From: Datisca glomerata
Lineage: Eukaryota; Streptophyta; Magnoliopsida; Cucurbitales; Datiscaceae
Direction of reading: 5' to 3'
NCBI GenBank assembly: GCA_003255025.1
Contig: QANY01008582.1
Coordinates: 248,001 to 312,000, forward strand
Length of the DNA stretch: 64,000 bases
Part shown: positions 33,087 through 47,600 of the stretch, piece after piece
How positions within the stretch are numbered: position 1 is the stretch's first letter
Layout: each line of letters starts with the position of its first letter
The notes under the pieces: model-generated
The model's database searches: none
What the model was told of the DNA's origin: nothing
Seen by the model: only the letters and a program-made list of their open reading frames with translations
Translations under genes and position numbers: made by a program

Positions 33087-35340
33087 ATGTCTCAAATGGC
33101 AACTCAAACTACTTTTCAGTCTAATGGACCTCCTTCTCTTTTGTCTAACATCTGTAATCCGGTTTCCATCAAACTCAACTTAAGCAACTATGTTTTATGG
33201 ATGTATCAAGTTTATGCCATTCCTAAGGCACAGACTCTTTGTTTTGAATTTGTTTATAGATCATTTTCCTTCCACCAAAATTTTTTAGAAAGGAAGTATC
33301 ACAACCTCTGTTGTTCCAAAGTTTCAATCTTGTATTTTTCTAAGATCAAGCATTGATGAGTAGCACTATCTCTTGTTGTGGGTAGCACAATCTCTCAAGA
33401 ATTTTGGCGATCCTTGGCAAGAAGATTCTCATCTCTCACAAGATCGAAGAAAAGTAATGAAAGTGTTGATGTTTTTATTCAAAGGACAAAGAAGCAATGG
33501 ATGAAGCTGTAGTGGTGACAGTTGATGATGAAGAAACATACTTTTACATACTCTAAATGGTTTGCCACCTGGATATTTTGATTTCAAAATTTTTATTAGG
33601 ATAAGATTAGAACCTCTTCATTTAGAATAGTCACATGTTCTTCTAAAAATAGAAGAATTTTTCGTTTCAAAACAAGTTAAGAGGAATGATGCACAAATGC
33701 AAGTTTGCAACTCAATTCAAAGACTAACATCATTGCAAGATCTCTTAGTCAAATATGCAACAGACGAGGCCATAGTGCATTAAGTAATCATAACAAGATG
33801 AACTATGTTTATAAGGGCAGAGATCCTTCTGCTAAACTAGCTGCAGTGGCAGCCATGTTTACTCCTCAAACTGTAGCAGAAAGTTCTTCCACCTAGCTCA
33901 CATATCGGTTGCAATGCTCATCTCAACTTAGTCTTGAGCAATTTATCTTTAGCAGAAGAATTTAATGGTGAGGATTTTTTAGCTGTTGGCAATGGTCAAC
34001 CATTGAGCATTACATATTTAGGTTGTGGTAACCTGATACATCCTAATATTCATTTCTTCTTGGCAAAATGTTATGTGTTCCTATTATTGCATCCAATCTA
34101 TTATATGTTCACCAATGTTGTCTTGATAATAATTTCACATTTACCTTTGCATTTGTCTAATTCTTAGGATCTACAAACAAGAAAGATTCTATTTCTAGGA
34201 CTCAATGAGAATGGACACTACTCCAGTCCTTCATCAATCTTAGTCTTAAAATTAAATACAGCCTCCCAAAATTTCAGAATTCTACATCTGGGAATTTTCT
34301 TGGAAGTAGAGTTACTCATGCACTTTGACAAGATAGATTAGGTCATCCTATTAGTAAAATAGTTTATTGTGTACTACATAAAGCTGGTATACCTTTTATT
34401 TCTTCCTTTAATCAATGTTGTGCAAAAGTTACATACAAGGCAAACTATCAAAATTGTCTTTCGCCTTGTCAAGGACTATTACTAATTTTTCTCTGGAGTT
34501 AGTTTATAATGATGTGTGGGGGCTAGCTCAAACTTCTTCCTTTGATGGTTACAAATACTATGTATCTTTCATTGATAATGCAAGCAAATATATTTGGATT
34601 TTTCAATGTCTTTGAATTTCGTTTCTTTACAAATTTTCAGCAATTCTTACCATATAATGAGAATCGACTCTCTATGAAGATTAAATTCTTAAAAACAGAT
34701 GGATGTGGAGAATAGAATAGCAAATCACTTAATAGTTGTCTTTTTTGTATATGCATATTACACCAACTATATTGTCTTTACACCCTAGAATAAAATGGAG
34801 TAGTAAAAAGAAATAAGCCATATAGAAACCTTGACACTTATGATGAAAGTTTCTATACTACCTTTAGAGTTTTGGTTTCATGCATTTTCAGCAACAAACC
34901 TTTCTGACAAATAGATTGTATTCTTCTACTTTAGATAACCAAATCTCTTTTGAGAAACTTTTTGGCTGCTGCCTGATTTTGTTGCCTTGAAGGTATTTGG
35001 TTATGCTTGATATCCATTAATAAAGCCATATAATACACGCAAGCTTCACTTCAACTAAATTCTTCACAACACATCTTTCTTAGTTATACTTTAAAATCAA
35101 AATGCTATCTCTGTTTTAAACCACAATTTAGGACTTTTATTACCTCAAGACATGTCATATTTAATGACGTAACTCTTCCTTTTGCACGTATAGTTCTTGT
35201 CATTCTACTTCCCCATCTGCTTCATCTGTGTCAAAATCTAATTATTGTCCTCCCGTAACTCTACTTATTCCTCAAACTAATTATGTGTCTTCTTCTTCAT
35301 CCACATCTTCTATTATGTAGTCTTATATTTCATCACTCGA
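33087..35340 (+). pseudogene. Ty1-copia gag-integrase remnant, plus strand
   Basis: Gag is recognisable from NPVSIKLNLSNYVLWMYQV and from DEETYFYIL (a degenerate 'LYILGGLP' region). A knuckle-like SQICNRRGHSALSNHNKMNY sits at about 33750. A protease-linker block SNLSLAEEFNGEDFLAVGNG lies near 33940. Integrase is seen in SLELVYNDVWGLAQTSSFDG and YKYYVSFIDNASKYIW (34495-34600), and its C-terminal part in RKLHFN and SRHVIFNDVTLPFA (about 35030-35185). Many stops and shifts. It ends at about 35340, just where copia RT/RNase H sequence begins in the opposite orientation. Confidence 0.78.
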
Positions 35341-35344
35341 TCAT

Positions 35345-36003
35345 ACTATGACATGTCTTGAGGAAAGCCATTAGTGGATCATCTATGATCAAAGCAACTA
35401 GCCTAATTAACCACAATTCCTTCATACAGTTTAAGACGATGGAAAAATAATCTCTTACAGGTTAATGTACAAAAGTTGATATGTGTAAAAGCTGACATGA
35501 CTTGTTTAAAGTATATTCTTTTTTTGACCTAATTATAACCACAGAAGATGGTATGTGTAAGGCTCTAGTAATATTTCTATAGTGAGAAATATTAGTAAGG
35601 AGTTCTCCACCTTCCAAACAAAGTGAGTAAAAGAAGTTGCAGGAGTAAGACATAGCTTGACATTATGCATCTTTGTTCTATGAAGTAAATCAAAAATGTA
35701 AATTGCTTGACTAAGATGCAAACCATTTAAGTTTGAGGTTATCTCAATGCCAAGAAAGCAATGTGATAAATATGATATCCTTTCATCGTAAAAACAATGT
35801 TCAGATCGAAAACTAATCACTGAATATAAGTTTGATCACTGCCAGTAATAAGTATGTTATTAATGTTAACCAACAAGGTAACCAACTGACTATTATGATG
35901 AAGAATGAAGAAAGCATGGGCTAGTGTAGTTTCATAACCTTCCATACAAAGCCCTTTGGGTTTGTTTGAATCCCATAAAGAGCTTTTGTTAATGAGCAAA
36001 CTG
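35345..36003 (-). pseudogene. Ty1-copia reverse transcriptase remnant, minus strand
   Basis: On the minus strand: a decayed 'alyGLKQ..RAW' region (about 35990), LAHAFFILHHNSQLVTLLVN, INNILITGSDQTYIQ (equivalent of the YVDD box, here NINN), CFLGIEITSNLNGLHLSQA and IYIFDLLHRTKMHN. The RNase H start (IDDPLMAFLK type) follows down to 35355. All frames are broken. It abuts the plus-strand integrase remnant tail to tail. Confidence 0.75.
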
Positions 36004-36245
36004 TAAAGATAATAATTTAGAGAAAGAATGAGAGAATAAAAATATCATGATTTACGTGGAAAATCCTTAAAAGAAAGAAAAATCACGGGAAGACTTTTGA
36101 TATACTCTTGTATTTCATGTAGGTATGTGTCTCCTATGATGTTACATATGCCTCTTGTAAAGATTTTTTCCTCTACGTTAGAAGAATTTTGACAGTAATG
36201 AGAGAGAAAATAGAAAAGAAAATGCACTTACTAAAAATTTGCTTG
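36004..36245. other. LTR-like noncoding sequence
   Basis: Contains 'atcatgatttacgtggaaaa', a phrase often met near the ends of plant LTR elements. It begins abruptly where the RT remnant stops. I could not find a partner copy. Confidence 0.3.
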
Positions 36246-36317
36246 GATTGTCTTCTCTCCTTTTATTTATATTGAACTTATATTTATAGGCTTTGAGAAA
36301 ATCAACATGGCCACCTT

Positions 36318-36415
36318 CCCCCTACTTTTGGGAGGCATGATCACCATTCCTCTACTGTTGGAGGCATGACTATCATTCCCCTACTATTGGAGGCATGGTT
36401 ACCATCTTCTTAGGA
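36318..36415. repeat. Short tandem repeat, about 31 bp, three copies
   Basis: Three units with the core 'cccctacttttgggaggcat', 'ctctactgttggaggcat' and 'cccctactattggaggcat', each followed by 'gatcaccattc'-like bases. Noncoding. Confidence 0.75.
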
Positions 36416-36859
36416 TTGCTCCCGTGTCTTATGTGTTTCTCTCAGCTACTATGTTGACTATATTGCCTTATAACTACCGATTTGATAATAATTGTCTGAT
36501 CCCTTCTACAATTCTGATCCTCTTATTTTTATGGAGTCTTCGATCTATATTTTATCATGTGTCATGTGAGATTTTAACTGCTTATTAGCCCCCATTACAC
36601 TCAATGGAATTTTATTCGTTGAAGTGTAATGATCTGTCTTTTCTTGTTCTGACGTAACGTCTGTCCGTTTCTGTTCTCACGTGTTTCTTGAAGAAATGCG
36701 ACGTAGTTTTTTAGGCAACTTTTGGACTGTTTGCTGCCACTGGTGGTTTGCCATTTTCTTTGTTTTGTTTACAAATGCTTTGCGGTTGTCAATTTTTTTT
36801 GTTTGACACTGATGATTATTACCTCTTCTTCATTTGTTATTATGTATTTTTGTTCCTTT

Positions 36860-37180
36860 TACTACGGGCCCATCGATAGAGTTTTTCCCATTTTCTTCAC
36901 TACGGGCTCATTGATAAAATTTCTCTTGTTTCTTCATTTTTCTTTTTCTTCTCTCGTACGTTAAGATCCGCGACAAGAAATGTTGTACAAGAACAAGAAC
37001 ATAATAATTCATTGAAATGAGTAAAGAATGAGTGTACCGTTTCATAATTTCATCGTAGGAGTTTTATGCCCCACGTTCATTGGTAGAGTTTCTCCCGTTT
37101 TCTTTGTTGCGGGCTCATTGGAGAGTTTCTCCCGTTTTCTTCGCTACGGGCTCATTGGTAGAGTCTCTCCCGTTTCCTTA
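36860..37180. repeat. Degenerate repeat around 'cgggctcattggtagag'
   Basis: Five scattered copies of 'acgggctcattggtagag' followed by 'tttctcccgttttctt', three of them close together at 37075-37175 with a spacing of about 45-55 bases. Noncoding, part of the tandemly expanded 36.3-38.7 kb block. Confidence 0.75.
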
Positions 37181-37249
37181 TTTTTATTTTTCCTTCTCTC
37201 ATTTTGTATTTTTCCTTTGCATTCCTACTTCAATCCATGAAAATCGCTT

Positions 37250-38656
37250 TCTTTGTGCAACTGTTCTTCTATTGAACTTCATTTTTGTTGTACTTCATTC
37301 TTTCTTCAAACGCTTTAACAAAAATTTTAGAGATCAAAATCCATTCTCGTACCAACTTCAAGCTTTCAACAGAATCCGTTCTTAAACACTTAGAAAATTT
37401 TTGGCTCTCAGTTCTCTGAAGAATAACTATTTTAATAATAGAATCCGTTGTCAAACACTTCAAGTTCAAATTTCTTTTGTAATAGAATTTGTTCTCGTGA
37501 CTTCGACCTTTGCTAGAGAACAAATATATTTCCGGTTGTGAAATCTATTTTTGAGGATAAGATTTTAATTTTCCTTAGAAGTAAGAACTTATGAACTGCT
37601 CGTTCCTAAGGACTTAAATTCAAATAAAGAACCATGATCCCGTCTTCATTCTGAGAGAAATGACTTACGAACTGCCCGTTTCCAAGGACTTAGGTTCAAA
37701 TAAAGAATCATGACCACATACATCTTCATTTTGAGAGAAAAACTTACGAATTGCCCGCTTCCAAGAATTTAGGTCCAAATAAAGAACCATGTCTCCCTTT
37801 TACTTTTAAAAAACCCGTTGCATCTGTTTCCTTCGAGTTGAATGCACATTGAACAAGAAATCCAAGACCTGAATGTACTCTTTGCATAAGAAAAATAAAA
37901 TTTGGAGTTTTGAAACTAAGAAGTAGGAAACACTTTCATAAGCTTCTTGATGTCTCTTCTTTGTGCAACTGTTCTTCTATTGAACTTTATTTTTGTTGTA
38001 CTTCATTCTTTCTTCAAACGCTTTAACAAAAAATTTAGAGATCAAAATCCATTCTCGTACCAACTTCAAGCTTTCAACATAATCCGTTCTTAAACACTTA
38101 GAAAATTTTTAACTCCCAGTTCTCTGAAGAATAACTATTTTAATAATAGAATTCGTTGTCTAACACTTCAAGTTCAAATTTCTTTTGTAACAGAATTTGT
38201 TCTCGTGACTTCGACCTTTGCTAGAGAACAAATATATTTCCGGTTGTGAAATCTATTTTCGAGGATAAGATTTTAATTTAAGAACTTATGAACTGCTCGT
38301 TCCTAAGGACTTAAATTCAAATAAAGAACCATGATCCCGTCTTCATTCTGAGAGAAATGACTTACGAACTGCCCGTTTCCAAGGACTTAGGTTCAAATAA
38401 AGAACCATGACCACATACATCTTCATTTTGAGAGAAAAACTTACGAATTGCCCGCTTCCAAGAACTTAGGTCCAAATAAAGAACCATGTCTCCCTTTTAC
38501 TTTTAAAAAACCCGTTGCATTTGTTTCCTTCGAGTTGAATGCACATTGAACAAGCAATCCAAGACCTGAATGTACTCTTTGCATAAGAAAAATAAAATTT
38601 GGAGTTTTGAAACTAAGAATAGGAAACACTTTCATAGGCTTCTCGATGTCTCTTCT
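37250..38656. repeat. 708-bp tandem duplication
   Basis: Copy 1 is 37250-37957 and copy 2 is 37958-38656, both starting 'tctttgtgcaactgttcttc'. They are about 97% identical; copy 2 lacks 11 bases ('ttccttagaag' region) and a few others. Each copy holds three internal units of about 75-80 bases with the core 'cgaactgcccgtttccaagg' and 'caaataaagaaccatga'. No coding capacity. The high identity points to a recent event. Confidence 0.93.
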
Positions 38657-39530
38657 TGTAAGTTCAACTTATGATATACTTAAATCTAAACCATTCATAT
38701 TGTACTTCAAAGCACAAGCAGAACCAATTTTAAAGTTAGCAAATACTTTCACCACTAATCATAAGATTAATCAGAATAATGAGCCAAAGCATTCTCTAAT
38801 TCTTATATTTTATTGCTCTGTTTTTTAAGAAAATAAATTATCCTAATTAATTACAACATGACAGAACAGTGTAGCAGTTGGAAAATATTAAATCCAACAA
38901 ATAGGTTGAATATTTACTTCACCGGATTGAAAGTCAAAAACATTGTTCCTTAGCTATTCCCGATGTAGACTTTTGTTTTCCCTATTTGCTTTTACCAATT
39001 ATTTTATTTGTGTTTTTATTTGGAATTCCTAGGTTTTACTTTTTAGAATGGAAAGAATCGTGAAGACTTGTAGACATATTCTCCATTTGTCTACGTGAAA
39101 TAAAAAGCACATTATGTTTTAAAATTGTTTAATTAACATTAATTTACACTATATATGATTATAGGGCTAGAGTTTTTAATTAATCCATGATGTTTCAAAT
39201 TCATTAAAAGGGTTTGTCTATGTTAACTACACCACTTGTATCATCTTAATATAAAAAGAAGATGAGTAAAAGAAACTTGTATTACAAGAGAGAGAGAAAG
39301 ATATAATTACATTGATTAAAGTGAAGGAGAAAGGAGGACAGATCAAAGAGAACAAACTAGAAAAACAAACCAAGAAAAGGAATAAACTAAAGGGGAGACA
39401 AACATTCTCCCATAAAACTATTTTCCTAAGCCTAAAAAAAAGTTACATAAAAGGGTAATTTGGTCACATAACTAAGAAACAATATATTGAAAATAAAATA
39501 ATAATAAGTAAAAGTTTTGTTTAAACATAA
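38657..39530. other. Intergenic DNA and GA2ox 3' flank
   Basis: AT-rich DNA downstream of the gibberellin 2-oxidase gene; the part closest to 39530 is probably its 3' UTR. No gene or known element recognised. Confidence 0.5.
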
Positions 39531-41283
<1,753 letters not shown>

Positions 41284-41373
41284 TGTTTTAAATCTTGGTT
41301 GCTGATTTTGTAATGAGAAGAAGGGAATTCGAGATGGGTTTATTGAGTTTTGAAGGAGATGATAAGAGGGAAG

Positions 41374-41393
41374 AGAGAGAGAGAGAGAGAGAG
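41374..41393 (-). repeat. (GA)n run in the GA2ox 5' leader
   Basis: Ten GA units on the plus strand, CT on the transcribed strand, about 90-110 bases upstream of the GA2ox start. CT-rich leaders are common in plant genes. Variable in length. Confidence 0.8.
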
Positions 41394-41472
41394 TAGGAAA
41401 TTATGATATTGTAGTTGAAAGCTTTTGGACACAAAGGAACTTGGGAGGAAATGGGCAGGCAGGGGAGTTTGG

Positions 41473-41480
41473 TATTTATA
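41473..41480 (-). promoter_or_regulatory. TATA box candidate of GA2ox
   Basis: TATAAATA on the minus strand, about 190 bases upstream of the GA2ox ATG and followed by a CT-rich leader. Position and sequence suit a plant TATA box, which would give a 5' UTR of roughly 150 bases. Confidence 0.55.
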
Positions 41481-41539
41481 CTAGAAGAGAGAGAAAGTTA
41501 AGAGAGAGAGAGAGGCTTGATTGGTCATTTCCACTTTTT

Positions 41540-42760
41540 CTACAAAACTATGTAAAACCCTACTAGAGCCGTTGATTTAGATCCATGTCTAATATGTCAT
41601 TAACATGAGTTAGAGTCTACAGATTAAACTCAAGTTTCCGTCCCGATGAGTCTATAGATTGATCTGAGACAATACTCTCTAGCGAGTTTGTGTTGCTGCT
41701 TATTAGTACTGTGCATTTACAATTTTGTTAAACAAATAAACAAATTGTGAGTTGAGTTTATCCGTTGTTCAAAATATGTATATGTGAGTGCATTTGTCAA
41801 ATCTAAATCATCATTTGATATGATTTAGATCAAACAAAAAAAATAAGGATTATAAAAATAGATCGATGCTAATGAAATCTTGTGAATTTCATTCACAATT
41901 TATTCCTCTTACTTTTGAAGAATATTTGTGTAGGTGCTCGTATCATTTTAAATCTCAAAATTAAAATAGTGTAATAAAGGATCACACATAAAAAAATTTA
42001 TAGAAAAAAGTAAGAAGCTATACATAGTTAGAAGGTGGATATTAATGAATTAGTATATAGTATATTTACAATGTAACATCTGATAAAATAATTTGAAAAT
42101 TTTAATCTTATTACTGTAGTTTCAGTGATTTGCACAGAAAAATATAAAAGCATTTTACATTACACTGTATGAGGATGAAATTGACAAACTTGTATAAAAT
42201 CAGTCCAGTGATGACTCAGGAGCTTCATAAAGAAAATTGATAAAAAACCAAGATTTTCTACCAAAAAAATGGACATGACAAAGTTTTTTTTGCATCAAAA
42301 AGGAATTGGTCACATCAACAAGATTCCTTGGATAGTTATCCATTTGTTTTCTTTCTCTTTCTTTGTCTTCCCCCAAGCCACTTCTATCAATTTGGGTAAA
42401 CTAAACGAGGTAAATGTTTTTAAATTTCCCTAGAAAAGTTTGTGAAAAAAAATAATTATATTAAGGTGATATCACCCACATTTACTAGGAGAGATAATTA
42501 AGCCGCAAATTATTGGTGTTCAAAATCCCCTATATAGTTATTCTTACATGATGGTTGACTACTCTAATTTTTTTACTCTTATTTTATTAATGATGATACT
42601 TAAAATAAGTTTTCTTTTTTCTTCTACTGATTAATTAGAGTGTTAAGAAGTTATCAATCTAACTAAAAATATCTCGGTGCATCTATTGATTTTTTCATCG
42701 GCAACTTTATTTGAAAAATGTGATATTAATAAGTTTTTGTGGAAAATATATTTTGAATCT
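41540..42760. other. GA2ox upstream and intergenic DNA
   Basis: AT-rich DNA between the GA2ox promoter and a CACTA element. No gene recognised. Confidence 0.45.
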
Positions 42761-42762
42761 AT

Positions 42763-44655
42763 CACTACAAGAGAAGTTGTTTACGACGACAGTTTTTATA
42801 GTCTATATCGATAGTTTTTAACCGTCGCAAACGCTATGGCGACGGTTTGTAAACCGTCTGGATCGTCGCCGTCGGGGTTGCATTGTCGATGATTTTGACA
42901 ACCGTCGGAGGACCGTTGTGAAATATAAATCTACGGTGATGGTTTATGAACCGTCATGCTTGTTGCTTTGCTGTTCGGGACGGTTTATAAACCGTCGCGA
43001 AAAGAACTGCTTTGCTCTTCTACTTTTCATTTCCACATATTCCCAAAAATCTCCTGCATATATATCAATTTTTACATATTATGTATCTCCACAACAGTCA
43101 TAGCAATATTATTCTACATAGATTATCAATACAAAATATCTAATGAAGTCAAAGTATAAAAATAGATCATCAATACAAATTATCTAATGAATTCAAAGTG
43201 TGAAAATTCATAATAACAAAGTATGTTATAAGTATTAAATAAAACTCAATACATAAAGCCTACCCTAGTCTTTGAACATTAAGCCTACAAATGAGGCACC
43301 CGTGCGCATTGAGCCTCCAACTCAGCTACTCGTGTACGTTGAGATTCTAACTTAGTTTAATGGGAAGAATCTTACATGGATAATTCCCCACGATAACACG
43401 AGAACATTGTAGTTGGAGTTTTTCCAAGTCCTAATGAACGCATATATCCATCATTCGATCCTCTTTCCAATGTAAAGTTCAAAAACTTATTTACTACTAA
43501 ATCTTGGTTTTGTATTCCAACTCTTATCTATTGCAAATCTCAAAACTTAAAGAAGACCAAATAAACAGAACAATCAAAACTAATACTACATCTTTTAGCC
43601 TATACTCACCCATAATTAATTTACAGGTATCAAGAAGCAATTTTGTTGTCTTTCCTGTTTCTATATTTTGCTAAGCCTATATTCTACTTTTAACTTAGGA
43701 AACATCACAAACTAAGAATATATATAGTCCTTATGGACACATCATGTGAACGCTTTTTGTACTATGCCGTAATAGTTGAAAGAATGCATATAGTGATTTA
43801 ACAATATTATTTAGAGTATATCTCTATATAAGGAAAGGACATTTTTCTCAAGCAGTTTAATTGCACTCCCCTAGTTAATATGGGGTTTTCTTAAAATTGA
43901 AACAACCATCATTAGAAGGGAGAAAAATACCATATTTTTTATTCTATACAACATGTTCAATCACTCAAATTCGATTTCACATCACTTTGAAGAACATAAT
44001 GATACCTAGAAAATAAGAAAATTAATGGAGAAGAAGGAAGATAATGGGGCTGATCTATGGAGAGGAGAACCATGGAGCTCAGATCGGGGCTGAGCTACGA
44101 CGAGGAGGACCACATGGCTGAGATCTCTGTCGAAAATGAGGAAGAATCGCGCGCTTGCGAAAATGAGAGAGCTGGGGAAAGTGGAAAAATGGGGAAGAAG
44201 ACACGGTGATGGTTTTAATCTAGCGTTTATTTTGGCGACGGTTTTAGAAACCATCACCATAGATCACAATATTAATTAAAAAAATAAAAAGCGACACCGT
44301 TTAAGTAACCTCAAACCGTCGTTTAGCGACGGTTCACATAAACCATTGCAATTCTCAGTTAATTACGACGGTTTAGCATAAACGTCGCAACATGAAAATA
44401 AAAAATGCAATCAATCATGACAGTTTGCCAAAATCATCGCCATTTATTGATGAATTGCGACGCTTCCTTTGAACAGTCGCAAAACTAAGGTAAATAATGG
44501 AATTAATCACGACGGTTTAGGTAAACTGTCGCCATATGTTTCCTTCGGTGACGATTTTACAGAAGCCGTCGGTAAAACTCAAGAAATCATGACGGTTAGC
44601 TAAACCGTCACAATTTCTTCCCCTTATGCTACAATTGGTGACGGTTAAAACTACT
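42763..44655. mobile_element. CACTA element with lost right end
   Basis: It starts CACTACAAGAGAAGTTG at 42763. Subterminal arrays follow: 'gcgacggtttgtaaaccgtc' and 'gacggtttataaaccgtcgc' on the left (42815-43000), and on the right (44200-44650) many 'gacggttt' and 'aaaccgtc' in both orientations. The right end should read as TCTTGTAGTG but the array stops at about 44655 with 'acggttaaaactact' and unrelated sequence follows. No transposase gene. The GA-rich and GC-rich part at 44030-44210 is noncoding as far as I can see. Confidence 0.75.
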
Positions 44656-47600
44656 GGCAAGTGCAGGTCACTTATAATAATAAAGTAGTTAACAAATGTC
44701 GACTAACGGTTCTAGTCAAATAATTTGTAAGTTCATAAATTAAAAATAAAAAAAAATTTAAATTATAAAGGCTAAATTGACAACAAGAGGAAACAATAAA
44801 AAGTATATCCTCATAATTTTTTAGGTACAATTAAAACTAGATATTATTAATTTTAGTTTAATTTCACAACATATTATTTACGAAATATACTAAATATGTT
44901 GTTCAATGAAATAGAGGACTAGAAGAGGAGGAAAGGAAAATTAGAAAAGAATTGAGAAAAATAGGAAAAAAGAGAGTCAAAATTGTTAACATCACCCTCA
45001 TCATATCTTACATTGCACATCATTTTGATTCTATAGATCTACAATGATGTGACAGAGAATTTATAAATGGTTAATCACAATTGTAAACAAGAAACCATAA
45101 TTCCCAATTGGGCAATGCTTATAAATTGCTTTAGTCCTAAAAATTTAACCTATTCAACAACTTGCTTCATTAACTATTAAATCTTTACTTAGAAAACATA
45201 AAACCCACCTATTAGAAAACATGGAAAAAGTCGCTCCTTTTGATTCCTTTCTCAATAGATATGCCAACTTACCATTAATTTACAATAATATACTGACATA
45301 GACAATAGTGTTTCAAATAGAGAAAATAGCTCCTTTTTCAAACGAAAAAATTTGAAAATAATATTACTTGTGAATGGAGCTATTAATAATATATATTTGT
45401 TCTCTATCATATTGTAGATGAAAAGAAATTAGACATAATGAGCGAGATCATTAAAATAATAATATAGAAAATTGGATAGAATCAACTCTAAAGTTTTAAG
45501 TTAAGATGAATGATTGAGATGGAAAAAGAATAATAAATCACTTTTGAGTTTTTAAATAATTTTGATATGATTCTCTATTTAATCGGATAAATTTAGTTGT
45601 TTTCCAATTAAGTTCTTGCAAATTTTCAAAGTTAAAGATCAAACAAAGAATTATTTTAATTTTCTTAAAGATTTAATTCAGAAAATTAGACTTACAATGG
45701 CTAAACTAAGAATTAGGAATGACTGGGGGAATAAAAACATTTTACTCACCACAAATGAAACTTATGAAAATCATTAATTAACAAAAATATTTGTCTCTTG
45801 ATCAGTTGAGAAGGAACTGCTACTCACTATTGATGTAAACTAATCATATTTGACCAGTTATAAAAATTCTACATATTTTTTATAATAATATTATTAGTGA
45901 GACATACTATTTTTTTAATTTAATTAAATGTAAATTAAATTACTTATAGTATATGGTCAAAACAATTATATGGGAGGTAAGTATTGTTGTAAAGTGCCAT
46001 ATGAAATGTTTGAAAAATGTAAGAAAATTAGAGGAAGAAGAATTGAAAAACCAAAGGGGGTGTGGGGTGGGGGTACCCATCAACAAGGAGGGCTGATAAG
46101 GATAGACCACTTCCAAGATCCTTCTTTGTACCAAAAACCCTACCTTTTTCAAGAACTAAAAGAAATTTGGGACCACAATCCCTTTTCCAAAAAGAAAATT
46201 ATTACAAAATATAAAAATATAATATTAGAGAGAAATATAGAAGAAGCAAAGAATGGGACACAAAGCACACGTGTTAAAAAGCCAGCCTCCATTTTAATAG
46301 TCAGCTATCAGATACAAGCATGCATGGTCATTGTTAAATGACGCGGCTTATTATTATTCGTAGCGTTCTTTGTCGGTCAATACTGATTGAAAAAGAAGAT
46401 AGAGATAGAGATAGAGAAAGAAAAAGTAGTAGTAGTAGTAGTTATGGGTATCATTGCCAGCTTGGCCAACGGCATCCACAGTTTTCTATTCTTCTATGAA
46501 TTTTCTTTTTATTTCCAATCCTTCTCCTCTGTCATTGTTGTTTATGTTGTCCCACTTTTTCTCAACCGATTAAATTTTAAGTGATCAGATAACTTGATAA
46601 TTATTTTATTAAATTATTTTTAATAAAGCATTAAATACTAATCTATAAATAATCATTGTATCATTTAATTACTTAAAACTTGATCAATATTTGATTACTC
46701 TAAAATTATTCTTTTTCATTACTCATTTACATTTTTTTAACAATTTCAGCGTAATTAAATAATTAATTAAGTTTATAAATGATTATGTAACAATTTTATA
46801 GTTTTAAATCGTGTAAATTGTATACTCTTTTACCGTATAGTATACAATTATATAATTTTATAAATTTAAAGGAGTATTTAACACGTGAGCATTTAGTTTT
46901 TAAATGAGAAGAAAGGTTTTTAATACGATAATTTGAACTGAAGACCTCCCACTTTAATATCATGTTAAATTATTGGTTGTCTTAAAATTTTAAATTTGGT
47001 CTCGTATCCTATATGTCTTTTAGATAAAACTTATAATAATACCCGAAATAGTAGCACGATCTTCTTAAATAGTCATCCAGATAATATAGCTCAATGTTAA
47101 AAATACAAAAACTTATTAATTTGAAAATAGAAAAATTTAGTGGCTAATAAAATATACAAACGCCGAGTAATTAGGTCTCAAGGGTTAAATTGTACATGAA
47201 ATTACCTAAATTTGTCAAATAGAATGCAAGAACGTGAAGTGGGTTATCTTGTGTAGCCGTTGTCACAGTAGCATATATAAATAGTCACAGCAGCCTAAAA
47301 ATAGTCAATTATATGCTTTCTATTGTGATAGAATATAATAAATAAATAAACAAGGCATCCGAATCTTTGACAGCATATGTAGAGTTGACTCATTTATCAA
47401 GAAAAAATATGACTTCTAGATCTTTGTGCCAAAATTGCATCATCAATCATAACTATCAAAACTGCATGACCTAAATAATCTGTCCACCGATTACCGATTA
47501 AGTTATAGTCAAAATTTTATTTCATGAAATAATATATTAATTATTTGTTGTAATATTTAAATACATTAACTTATTTATAATCTTTACATCCAATTATCTT

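Noticed and set aside
44006..44260. 84-codon minus-strand open frame in a CACTA element
   Set aside because: It has no family resemblance and runs into the subterminal repeats. It looks like chance in a GC-richer patch.
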